Origin: an uncultured Elusimicrobium sp.
GTDB taxonomy: Bacteria; Elusimicrobiota; Elusimicrobia; Elusimicrobiales; Elusimicrobiaceae
Assembly: GCA_946061795.1 (NCBI GenBank)
Contig: CAMGSK010000028.1
Location: 1 to 12,789, forward strand
DNA: 12,789 nt
Direction: 5' to 3'
Below, in pieces: positions 1 to 6,514 of this stretch. The number at the start of each line of letters is the position of its first letter. Position 1 is the first letter of the stretch. The notes below the pieces were generated by a model. The model was not told the DNA's origin, did not search any database, and was given only the letters and a program-made list of their open reading frames with translations. The translations under genes were made by a program, and so were the position numbers.

Positions 1-2
1 CG

Positions 3-44
3 CTTGAAGATGACAAAAAGAATGAAAAGAAGGAAGGAAAATAA
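3..44 (+). CDS. Possible C-terminal tail of a plus-strand gene (5' part outside window)
   Basis: From base 3 one frame reads LEDDKKNEKKEGK and then a TAA stop at 42-44. A short, highly charged Lys/Glu/Asp tail is a common way for a bacterial protein to end. Only 13 residues are visible, so no family can be named. If real, this gene converges on the pilus operon. Against it: a strong leftward promoter (83-111) would transcribe antisense to it, and A-rich DNA readily yields such strings by chance. Confidence 0.25.
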   Translation, partial: LEDDKKNEKKEGK

Positions 45-54
45 GGACAAAAAA

Positions 55-76
55 ATACAAACTCAAATGTTTGTAT
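55..76 (-). terminator. AT-rich hairpin with T-tract on the minus strand
   Basis: ATACAAAC at 55-62 and GTTTGTAT at 69-76 form a perfect 8-bp inverted repeat with a 6-base loop. Read on the minus strand, the hairpin is followed by a run of six T (54-49), the form of an intrinsic terminator, though the stem is mostly A-T and weak. On the plus strand it lies 10 bases after the possible stop at 44 and is followed by ATATTTATTA, so it could serve that gene instead. It begins almost exactly where the promoter at 83-111 should start transcription. Confidence 0.35.
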
Positions 77-82
77 ATATTT

Positions 83-111
83 ATTATAACAAATTAAATT
101 TATTTTGTCAA
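83..111 (-). promoter_or_regulatory. Perfect consensus sigma-70 promoter, pointing left
   Basis: On the minus strand, TTGACA (111-106) and TATAAT (88-83) are separated by exactly 17 bases. TGT directly precedes TATAAT (91-89), giving an extended -10 as well. Transcription would start near base 76 and run off the left edge. No pilus gene lies downstream, and the 76 visible bases contain no ATG with an SD on that strand, so the target is unknown: a gene or stable RNA beyond the window, or an antisense RNA. A second TTGACA lies 36 bases upstream (147-142) but lacks a good -10. The region is AT-rich, which raises the chance of a fortuitous -10, but a 12/12 match with ideal spacing is unlikely to be random. 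Confidence 0.6.
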
Positions 112-221
112 ATCAAAGACTGCAAATCGGTTCTGCTTCCTTGTCAAACAGATTTGTTTCTCTCTAAACTGCGGTTGCTTTTGCATAATATGAAACAACT
201 TTTGGAAAGATTTTTACTTCG

Positions 222-241
222 CCCCGGACGTGCAGACGGGG
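222..241. other. Short GC hairpin downstream of the operon terminator
   Basis: CCCCG (222-226) pairs with CGGGG (237-241) around a 10-base loop. On the plus strand it is followed by TATTTT, on the minus strand by CGAAG. It could be a weak terminator for rightward transcription or a backup structure behind 261-288. The stem is short and the evidence thin. The rest of 112-260 shows no gene, tRNA-like fold or other clear feature. Confidence 0.25.
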
Positions 242-260
242 TATTTTGGCGGAAAGAAAT

Positions 261-288
261 AAATTCCCCGCGTTCAAGCGGGGAATTT
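261..288 (-). terminator. Intrinsic terminator of the pilus operon
   Basis: AAATTCCCCGC (261-271) and GCGGGGAATTT (278-288) form a perfect 11-bp stem with a 6-base loop, 29 bases past the peptidase stop codon. In the minus direction it is followed by ATTTCTTTCC, moderately T-rich. The plus side adds TT then CAAATTG, so it may work in both directions. It is the only good terminator-like element after the last operon gene. Confidence 0.75.
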
Positions 289-317
289 TTCAAATTGTAG
301 GACAAGACGCACAAAGG

Positions 318-2006
318 CTAACGGGCGTTGTTGGCCCAACGCCAGAAAGCGTCTTCAAAATTATCCACGGAGTTATAGCGGTAAGCGCGGCCCAAGGCTT
401 TTTCGGCGGAATAAGGCTCATAAACGGGCTTGCCGTTTTTGTCGCGCATCAGGAATCCGGAGCGCGGATCGCGCACTTGCTCTCCCTGCGCCATCAACCG
501 GGTAAACTGTTCAAACTGCATACGATTGGACGGAGAAGCCCCTCCGGCGGGATTGAGCAAAAAGCGCACCATGGCATAAGCCTGGAAATACCAATCCTGC
601 GCCTTGCCGCGCGCGTCCATCACATCCAAAGAATCATTCTCCATAAACTGGCCGAACGGCAGGAAATAAACGGGTTTCCCGCGCCGGCGGACATTGGAAG
701 CGCCGAAGGTACGCGCGCCTCCGAACAGGCTGGTGGAGCGGAAAGAAGCCGGCTGAGTCTGTTTGCTGCGCTGAAAATTAAGCGTTTTGAAGTCATTGGC
801 CCACGGACCGCCTTTGAGGCCGTTATAGGCTTGGTCTTCCATATACACGGCCAATCCCTCGTCCAGCCACGCGGGCGTCATCAACCGCCCGGTGCGGTGC
901 TTGTCAAAAAACTTTTGCGTAAAAATATGCGTCAGCTCATGGGTAAAAACTTCTTTGAGTTCCTGCTGCTTGCCCGGCTCGTCATACACCACGATTTCGC
1001 CACGCGTGGGATAGGCCAGCGCACGGGACCAGGCTTTGGCGTTGGGTTCATACTTTAAATAATTATTATGGTCCTGGTACACAAAGACGCGCACTTTGTC
1101 GGACATCATCCACGGAATATTGCGCCGCAGTGTAGCATAGGCCGTTTCAAACGCTATGGACATATTGGAGGAACCAATGCCTCCGTCGCGCTTTTGGGTA
1201 TAAATGACAAAATGTTTGCTGTTGCTGCGCTGCCATTGAACGCCGGGGCGGTAATCATTAGGATTAAAAGGCTTATTGGACGGGGCGGACGCAGCCGGAG
1301 CCTGGGTTTTGGATGCGGAAGGAGGGATAAAACGTCCCGACTGGCTTTCTTCGCGCGCTTGGCGAATCATACGGGCGGCGTAATCCAGCTCTTCCTGCGC
1401 AAGGGCTTCCCGCACGTCTTGCTCGCTCTGGGCCGCAGAGCCGAAATCCGTATCGGTTTCGTCTTCCGCCGTTTCGGGCCGGGCGGCCTGCGCCGGCGTT
1501 AAGGCGTTGTTCTTTTCAATATCTTGTTCCAACGGCGTAGCGTTGCTCGGCACAGTTTTTTGCGGAGCGGATTTCACGGCTTTTTTAGCGGCGGATTTAA
1601 CCGGACGGCGAACGGTTTTTGTTTTTTGGGAAACGGAAACTTTCTTGTTTTTTCCCGCGGCGGAAGGTTTCGACGCCGACGGAGCAGAAACCGCACTTTT
1701 TGCGGCCGGAGCGGAAGAAGCCGCTTCCGGGGAGGCGGGCTTAGCAGGCACGGCGGCCGTCCGTGCGGCAGCCTCCGGATTTTCTTTCGTTTCCGTCGCG
1801 GAAGGCGCACCGGCGGAAGGCTGGACCTGCGCCACAGCGGAAGACGAAGCCGGTTTTTGTAAGGCCTGTTTCAATAAATCAATATTGGACGGGGGCGCTT
1901 CCACTGCGGCGGAAACGTCCAAATTAGACGGATAAACCGGTTCCGTCTGGGCAAAAACAACGGAACCGGCCAAACACAATAATCCACAAAAAAAGTATTT
2001 ATTCAT
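318..2006 (-). CDS. Exported HExxH zinc metallopeptidase (MA-like gluzincin), last gene of the pilus operon
   Basis: This is a 562-residue exported protein with a probable zinc peptidase domain. Residues 1-20 form a signal peptide ending VVFAQ. Residues about 30-250 are low-complexity, rich in Ala, Pro, Ser and Lys, with a charged, possibly helical stretch near 160-225. The catalytic domain fills the C-terminal half: HELTH at 356-360 supplies two zinc ligands and the catalytic Glu, and WLDEGLAVYMED places the likely third ligand at E383, the spacing of gluzincins of the peptidase MA-like group. The ATG at 2006 overlaps the preceding pilin stop as TGATG; no strong SD is visible, so translational coupling is likely. 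A GTG one codon upstream would also fit. Its substrate is unknown. Processing of pilins or cell-surface proteins, or secretion by the pilus machine, are possibilities only. Confidence 0.8.
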   Translation of the reverse strand: MNKYFFCGLLCLAGSVVFAQTEPVYPSNLDVSAAVEAPPSNIDLLKQALQKPASSSAVAQVQPSAGAPSATETKENPEAAARTAAVPAKPASPEAASSAPAAKSAVSAPSASKPSAAGKNKKVSVSQKTKTVRRPVKSAAKKAVKSAPQKTVPSNATPLEQDIEKNNALTPAQAARPETAEDETDTDFGSAAQSEQDVREALAQEELDYAARMIRQAREESQSGRFIPPSASKTQAPAASAPSNKPFNPNDYRPGVQWQRSNSKHFVIYTQKRDGGIGSSNMSIAFETAYATLRRNIPWMMSDKVRVFVYQDHNNYLKYEPNAKAWSRALAYPTRGEIVVYDEPGKQQELKEVFTHELTHIFTQKFFDKHRTGRLMTPAWLDEGLAVYMEDQAYNGLKGGPWANDFKTLNFQRSKQTQPASFRSTSLFGGARTFGASNVRRRGKPVYFLPFGQFMENDSLDVMDARGKAQDWYFQAYAMVRFLLNPAGGASPSNRMQFEQFTRLMAQGEQVRDPRSGFLMRDKNGKPVYEPYSAEKALGRAYRYNSVDNFEDAFWRWANNAR

Positions 2007-2401
2007 CACAGCACATCCGAATCCAAAACTTCATATACGATATCATAGCCGCTGCCGTTGACTGCGGAACGCGCACGCATACTGGCCTGAACCCGCACGG
2101 TTGTTCCCCCGTGGCTGATACTGCACGTATAAGAAGACTGATTCTCTCCGGCGGCATTGGTGTACATCACGCCGTTGGCCAAATCCTGGGTAAACTTTTC
2201 CGGAGATTTTTTGCTCCACAGCGTATTGATTTCCGCCATGCAGGACTGTATCAGCACCTGCCCGGATACGGTGCGGCGCGTCTTGCGCGCGGACGTAGTG
2301 CGGGAAAGCGACGCGCGAAGCAACATCGTGCAAATACCCGCCAAAATAATTGTAATCAACAGCACCTGCATCAGCGCGGCGCCTTTTTTATTGTTTTTCA
2401 T
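2006..2401 (-). CDS. Minor prepilin, PilX/GspK-like, lacking Glu5
   Basis: This 131-residue protein starts with a basic leader MKNNKKG followed by AALMQVLLITIILAG, a prepilin-type hydrophobic segment. Cleavage after Gly7 would leave Ala at +1 and Gln at +5, where most pilins have Phe and Glu. Lack of Glu5 is typical of GspK, which caps the pseudopilus tip, and the gene sits last in an H-I-J-K-like series, which supports that role. It is much shorter than GspK (about 300 residues) and nearer PilX in size. Two cysteines lie in the globular part (IQSC and YTCS) and one in the membrane helix. The ATG at 2401 follows TAGGAG, which also contains the upstream stop. The longer in-frame start at 2434 would put 11 residues before the leader and was rejected. 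Confidence 0.8.
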   Translation of the reverse strand: MKNNKKGAALMQVLLITIILAGICTMLLRASLSRTTSARKTRRTVSGQVLIQSCMAEINTLWSKKSPEKFTQDLANGVMYTNAAGENQSSYTCSISHGGTTVRVQASMRARSAVNGSGYDIVYEVLDSDVL

Positions 2402-2411
2402 ACGAAGGCTC

Positions 2412-3002
2412 CTAGTACCCGTTAGGCATGGCAAAAGTCTCTTCCACTACGTCGTTGATAACCGGCTTTGAGGTCAATTCCACAATGACTTGTACTTTCA
2501 GCAAACTATTCATATTGCTGCGGCTGAACCCATGCCGTTCAACCAACGGAGACCCATATTCCGAGGTGTTAATATATTTCCCATTCGTCAGTACGGTTTC
2601 TCCGCTGCTGGGACAGTCTTTGCTCGCCACGCGGTAAATTTCTCCGCCGCAGGTGCCCCCGGAACAGGAGGTGCTTCCCTTTTTAAAACAATAGCTCACC
2701 CAAGAAACCGCTTGGTCCGTAATGGGATTTCCGTCCTGATCTCCGTTTTGCACCATGGTAATCAATTTGCCGGAATTGCTGAGCGGGCCGCTGATAGCGG
2801 TCACGAAATTCGCTTTCGTCAGATCCGAACGAAGCCGCCGCATAAACGTGGACAAATTGTTTCTCAGCATGACTTTACTGCGGCCCACGCCGGATTCACG
2901 CGCCGCACCGCGCGTCAAAGACGCCAAAGACACGGCGATAAGCCCCACAATCATTACCGCAAGCAGCACTTCCGTCAGCGTGAAACCTCTTTTATTTTTC
3001 AT
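2412..3002 (-). CDS. Minor prepilin, PilW/GspJ-like
   Basis: This 196-residue protein has a classic prepilin start, MKNKRG then FTLTEVLLAVMIVGLIAVSL, with Glu at +5. The following stretch FMRRLRSDLTKANF resembles the amphipathic helix and 'DL' motif seen after the pilin helix in GspJ/PilW proteins. It lies between PilV/GspI-like and PilX/GspK-like genes, the usual position for this family. Four cysteines cluster near the middle (SYCF, TSCSGGTC, KDCP). The ATG at 3002 overlaps the upstream stop as ATGA; a weak ACGGA lies about 9 bases upstream, so coupling probably matters more than an SD. An alternative GTG start at 3020 would lengthen the leader by six residues. Confidence 0.82.
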   Translation of the reverse strand: MKNKRGFTLTEVLLAVMIVGLIAVSLASLTRGAARESGVGRSKVMLRNNLSTFMRRLRSDLTKANFVTAISGPLSNSGKLITMVQNGDQDGNPITDQAVSWVSYCFKKGSTSCSGGTCGGEIYRVASKDCPSSGETVLTNGKYINTSEYGSPLVERHGFSRSNMNSLLKVQVIVELTSKPVINDVVEETFAMPNGY

Positions 3003-3490
3003 AACGTAAATCCGTTGCACGTAATTTTAAATTCCACATTCTTCATATTTTGAGTAGGGCTTTCTCTGATTGCAGAACCGACGAGCATCAAATCATCCTG
3101 TTTAATGTCAAACGTCTTTATCGCAGCGCTTACGTCATAAGAAAAAGAAGAGTTTCTCGCATCGCAGAGCGGCGGCAAAAGACACGAAATCTGATGAGTG
3201 CCCAAACTCAAAGGACTGGAGTCCGCTTCATCCGGACACAGTCCGTTTTTCAATTCGGAATTTCCCTGCCAGTCACTCACCCCCTCCGCAGACACCACAT
3301 ACGCCTGCAGCAAGCTTGCGGCACGGTCCACTGCCAGTACCATTTCTTCCCGAATGTCAGGCGTATTGGATTTGCGCGAAGTGGACAGCAGCACCGAAAA
3401 CGTCCCGGTGGCCACCAACGCCAACAGGGTAAGAGCAATCAGCCCCTCCAGAATCGTCACACCTTTACAGTTCAGCCCCGATTTAAACAT
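2999..3490 (-). CDS. Minor prepilin, PilV/GspI-like
   Basis: This 163-residue protein has leader MFKSGLNCKG and then VTILEGLIALTLLALVATG, with Glu at +5 but Val rather than Phe at +1. The I-L-E-x-L-I-A-L pattern is that of the GspI/PilV group, and the gene order agrees. The mature part has four cysteines (GLCP, SCLLPPLC, ITCN). AGGAGA at 3502-3497 is well placed for the ATG at 3490, so I prefer this start to the ATG at 3508, which lies inside the upstream gene. The last codons overlap the next gene by four bases. Confidence 0.8.
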   Translation of the reverse strand: MFKSGLNCKGVTILEGLIALTLLALVATGTFSVLLSTSRKSNTPDIREEMVLAVDRAASLLQAYVVSAEGVSDWQGNSELKNGLCPDEADSSPLSLGTHQISCLLPPLCDARNSSFSYDVSAAIKTFDIKQDDLMLVGSAIRESPTQNMKNVEFKITCNGFTL

Positions 3491-3496
3491 AAATTC

Positions 3497-3502
3497 TCTC
3501 CT
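3497..3502 (-). promoter_or_regulatory. Ribosome binding site setting the GspI-like start at 3490
   Basis: AGGAGA lies 6 bases before the ATG at 3490 and includes part of the preceding stop codon (TAG, 3503-3501). The alternative ATG at 3508 has no such site. Confidence 0.65.
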
Positions 3503-4076
3503 ACTCATCCGTATCGGACACCTTCATGCTATGATCTACGTACATAACGTATCCGTCCGTACCCAAATATTTTTTACCGGCTGCGTCGTCATTGCCAAAC
3601 GCGGCGGCATACGCCGTAGCGGAAACGGCGGAAACGTCCCCCGTACAAGACGCGACCGAGACTCCGGACCCGCAAATGGAAAAGCTGTAATTCAGATTGG
3701 CGAAATCTTTTTTATTGAGATATCCGCACAAAAACAGCTGATCATACCCAGTGGTGTTGGCCTTTCCCGGAATGCCGCTGAAAGGCTCCGCCGCGCAAAC
3801 ACCACTGAGTCCGGCCACCGCCTGCGCACGGAACGTACCCGTGCCGATGTTCCAGCCCCGCGTGTCCTGATAAAACGAACGGCGTGCTTGCACCAATTTT
3901 TGCAAGGCGGTTTTGGCGCGCGCGTTTTGGGCGTCAAAACGAACGGAACGCAAAGCGGGCACCGCAAAGCTGACCACCAGGGCAATCAGCAGCAGAACGA
4001 ACAAAAGCTCCATAAGGGTAAATCCGGCCGCACCCGCCGCGCCGCCTAAACGGCGGCCGTCTGTTTTACGCTCCAT
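3501..4076 (-). CDS. Prepilin, FimU/GspH-like by position, with a long leader
   Basis: This 191-residue prepilin has FTLMELLFVLLLIALVVSFAVP after the cleavage glycine, with Glu at +5, then a long amphipathic helix (SVRFDAQNARAKTALQKLVQ). The leader is unusually long for this operon: 18 residues, MERKTDGRRLGGAAGAAG, with several glycines, against 5-10 in its neighbours. Four cysteines occur in the globular domain (GVCA, FLCG, SICG, ASCT). It precedes the I/J/K-like genes, which suggests the FimU/GspH slot, but the N-terminal helix also resembles major pilins. The ATG at 4076 has AGGAG overlapping the upstream stop (TAGGAG). The open frame extends to 4181, but that would put 35 extra residues before the leader. 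Confidence 0.8.
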   Translation of the reverse strand: MERKTDGRRLGGAAGAAGFTLMELLFVLLLIALVVSFAVPALRSVRFDAQNARAKTALQKLVQARRSFYQDTRGWNIGTGTFRAQAVAGLSGVCAAEPFSGIPGKANTTGYDQLFLCGYLNKKDFANLNYSFSICGSGVSVASCTGDVSAVSATAYAAAFGNDDAAGKKYLGTDGYVMYVDHSMKVSDTDE

Positions 4077-4086
4077 AAATCCGCTC

Positions 4087-4794
4087 CTAGCAGGAAATTC
4101 CCTTTCCCTCTTTTCCCTTTTCACCGGCGCAGGAACAATAAGACAGTCCTTTGTATTTGGCCGGCAGTTTGGCCTCGTCATTTACCGTCACGCACGCGCC
4201 GGGTACGCCGTTTTTGGCGGTGGGATATACTTTATATTGAAAATATTCGTTGCTCCAGTCGCCTTGTTCCACAAAATGGCACGAAACCAATTGGGAAGGA
4301 CTGACGGGATTGGCTCCCATCTTGTTCAAATTGCAGCCGGTGCCGTGAAGCCGTAATATCGTCGCCTGCGGCTGCGACCAGTCTATCACGTCAACCATCC
4401 GGGCGTATTGATACAAGTCTTTGTTGAAAGAAACGCCCGGCTTAAGCGTGGCGGTATATTCCGTAGAAACATTCGCCCCGCCGGCAAAAGGCATCTGCAC
4501 GGAGGCATGCGTAGAAAACTTGGACAAGTCCGCCCAGTTTGCCTTCATAAACTGGTACGTCTGCAGAGACAGCGGGTTAAACATCGTATTGGACGAAAAA
4601 TAGACTCCGTTGCGCTCCGTCGTCAAAGCCTCCGCCGCCGAAGCCAGCTGATTGGTCAGCGCTTTGGCCTGGGTCCAGCGGGTCTCCGCCGCACTGTTGC
4701 GGAAAGAAGTGGTGGCGACAATCGCCAAAAAACCGATAATGGTGGCTGCAACCAACAATTCCACCAGCGTAAAGCCTTTATAATTGTTTTTCAT
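4087..4794 (-). CDS. Type IV prepilin, larger pilin-like protein
   Basis: This 235-residue protein opens with leader MKNNYKG and FTLVELLVAATIIGFLAIVA, a canonical class III signal with Glu at +5. It is the longest of the six pilins. The globular part has six cysteines: GTGC, VSCH, GACV, a paired YCSC near the end, and Cys as the final residue, which suggests a C-terminal disulfide loop. The start is firm: AAAGGAGG (4808-4801) stands 6 bases before the ATG. It lies between a short major-pilin-like gene and the H/I/J/K-like series. It may be a second structural pilin or a specialised minor pilin; the sequence does not decide. Confidence 0.85.
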   Translation of the reverse strand: MKNNYKGFTLVELLVAATIIGFLAIVATTSFRNSAAETRWTQAKALTNQLASAAEALTTERNGVYFSSNTMFNPLSLQTYQFMKANWADLSKFSTHASVQMPFAGGANVSTEYTATLKPGVSFNKDLYQYARMVDVIDWSQPQATILRLHGTGCNLNKMGANPVSPSQLVSCHFVEQGDWSNEYFQYKVYPTAKNGVPGACVTVNDEAKLPAKYKGLSYCSCAGEKGKEGKGISC

Positions 4795-4810
4795 AATGCG
4801 CCTCCTTTCT

Positions 4811-5272
4811 TTAATTATGGGTCAAGTTTCCCATTTTGTCAACCGCCGCGCAGGTATATTGCGCGTTTAAATTGCTTCCGGACATGCAGGCCGTTCCCAT
4901 GCAAGTGCCGCAGGATACGGACCCGTTCGGATTTACTTTATAGGAGTATCCCATAAATTTTCCGCCGTCAAAGACGATTTTATTTAAAAATTTACATCCC
5001 TGCATAGCGGCCATTAACGAAGAGGGCGCGGCATCCGGGCAGGTGGTGGCGGAAGAATTGGCCGTCACAGAGGTGGCGCCCCAGTTTTTACCGGGATATT
5101 GTTCCCTCACCATGACCGCCGCATTGCCCAATTCCACCAACACGCCGGAAGCGGCCATATAACGGCCTCTGTCCTGGGATTTTTTATAAGACGGAACGGC
5201 AAACATCGTCACCACAACGGCGACTACCACCACAATTAATACTTCCAACAGCGTAAATCCTTTGGAAAACAT
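4811..5272 (-). CDS. Type IV prepilin, PilA/PilE/GspG-like, candidate major pilin
   Basis: This 153-residue protein begins MFSKG then FTLLEVLIVVVVAVVVTMFAVPSY, with Glu at +5 and the Pro-Ser-Tyr kink typical of PilE/PilA and GspG helices. Its small size and position directly after pilC make it the best candidate for the major subunit, though expression data are needed. Six cysteines lie in the C-terminal half, including a CGTCMGTAC cluster, enough for three disulfides. The ATG at 5272 follows GAGGGGGAA, which overlaps the pilC stop. Confidence 0.85.
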   Translation of the reverse strand: MFSKGFTLLEVLIVVVVAVVVTMFAVPSYKKSQDRGRYMAASGVLVELGNAAVMVREQYPGKNWGATSVTANSSATTCPDAAPSSLMAAMQGCKFLNKIVFDGGKFMGYSYKVNPNGSVSCGTCMGTACMSGSNLNAQYTCAAVDKMGNLTHN

Positions 5273-5282
5273 ACGTTCCCCC

Positions 5283-6506
5283 TCAGTTGCCGCCGATTTG
5301 GGACAATTTGAATATCGGCAGGAAAATAGAAGCCACGATAATACCGATCAGCACACCGACGCCGACCACCAAAATCGGGTCAATCACCGCAGAGAAACGG
5401 GCGATGAACTGGTCCACGTTGTCGGAATAAAACTTAGACAAAGTGGCGATAATGCTGGGCAATTTACCGGATTCTTCACCCATGAGCATCATTTCCGTCA
5501 TAAGCCCCGGGAAAACACCCGCGGCCTTAAACGAATCGGAAATAGAACGGCCGGCCGCCACGTCGGCCTTGGCCATACGCAGCGCGTTTTGAATAATCAC
5601 GTTGGTGTTAAAAGATTCTTCCAACACCACAATGGCGTTCAAAATCGTCACGCCGCTGCGCAGCAAGGTGGCCAGCGTGGTCAGCATGCGGGAATAATAA
5701 ATATTGCGCAGAAATCCGCCGAAAATAGGCATGGACAACAGAAACGCGTGCCAGCGTTTGCGGCCGTCCGGCGTTTTGATATAAAACCGAAACGCCAAAA
5801 AAGCCACAATCAAAGACACGATAATCAATACGCCGTGATTAATCAAAAAGCCGGACACGCCCAGCACCACCACGGTCAGCATGGGCAGTTCAATGTTAAA
5901 ATCCGCAAAAATCTGCGCAAACGTCGGCACGATGCCCAAAATAAAGTAAATCAACACGCCGACTGACGCTATCATCAAAATAGCGGGGTAAGTGATGGCC
6001 GTGATGATTTTGCTTTTCATGGCTTCCTGCGTTTTGATGTAAAGCGCGATTTGGCCCAGCGTGTCGGCCAAGTTGCCGCCCACTTCGCCGGCCTGCACCA
6101 ACGAAAGCCAAATATTGTTAAATGTTTTGGGATGGCGCGCCAAGGCCGAATGCAGCGAGTTTCCCGCCGCAATGTCTTTCGCCACCTGGTTCAGCACGAT
6201 ACCCAAACGCGGGTTGGAGGAATATTCACTCAGCAGCGCAATGGCACGCACCAGCGGCACGCCGCCGGCGATCAGCGTAGAAAGCTGCTCGGCAAAGAAG
6301 GCCAGCACGTGCCCCGGCACCTTGCCGCCCGTTTTTTTGCGTCCGGCCGTGCTGCCAAACAAGGTGCTGCTGCCTTCGCGCACGTCCAGAATGATGTACC
6401 CTTTTTTCTGCAGGGCGAATACCACTTGTTCCCGGCTGTCGGCGGAAATGGTCCGCTTGTAGGTTTTGCCGGAGGAATCTTTCACCACATAACTGTATTT
6501 TTGCAT
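5283..6506 (-). CDS. pilC: T4P inner-membrane platform protein PilC (GspF family)
   Basis: This 407-residue integral membrane protein is the inner-membrane platform that couples ATPase motion to pilin insertion. An N-terminal GspF-type segment (YSYVVKDSSGKTYKRTISAD, then ALQKKGYIIL) is followed by two T2SSF repeats: about 64-190 (AEQLSTLIAGGVPLVRAI, then GEVGGNLADTLGQIA) and about 265-395 (RMLTTLATLLRSGVTILNAI, then GEESGKLPSII). Membrane segments are at roughly 169-194, 213-243 and 374-398. The length is normal for PilC. The ATG at 6506 has AAGGGG directly upstream, overlapping the pilB stop, with an 8-base gap. An in-frame start at 6581 would lie inside pilB and precede the conserved N-terminus. 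Confidence 0.96.
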   Translation of the reverse strand: MQKYSYVVKDSSGKTYKRTISADSREQVVFALQKKGYIILDVREGSSTLFGSTAGRKKTGGKVPGHVLAFFAEQLSTLIAGGVPLVRAIALLSEYSSNPRLGIVLNQVAKDIAAGNSLHSALARHPKTFNNIWLSLVQAGEVGGNLADTLGQIALYIKTQEAMKSKIITAITYPAILMIASVGVLIYFILGIVPTFAQIFADFNIELPMLTVVVLGVSGFLINHGVLIIVSLIVAFLAFRFYIKTPDGRKRWHAFLLSMPIFGGFLRNIYYSRMLTTLATLLRSGVTILNAIVVLEESFNTNVIIQNALRMAKADVAAGRSISDSFKAAGVFPGLMTEMMLMGEESGKLPSIIATLSKFYSDNVDQFIARFSAVIDPILVVGVGVLIGIIVASIFLPIFKLSQIGGN

Positions 6507-6514
6507 AAAACCCC

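Noticed and set aside
142..147. Second TTGACA on the minus strand as another promoter
   Set aside because: At 17-base spacing the -10 would be TGCAGT, a poor match.
112..260. Possible tRNA or CRISPR in the AT-rich left region
   Set aside because: No cloverleaf-compatible pairing or regularly spaced repeats are seen; only the short GC hairpin and scattered promoter-like hexamers.
4..300. 98-residue plus-strand frame starting with TTG
   Set aside because: It has no family features, spans a promoter, two hairpins and the operon terminator, and its Lys-rich start reflects A-rich DNA.
246..1935. Three long plus-strand open frames (246-1058, 1068-1502, 1507-1935)
   Set aside because: They lie antisense to the peptidase gene, lack good SD sites and recognisable motifs, and have compositions expected of shadows of Ala/Pro/Lys-rich codons; the first also starts just before the terminator hairpin.
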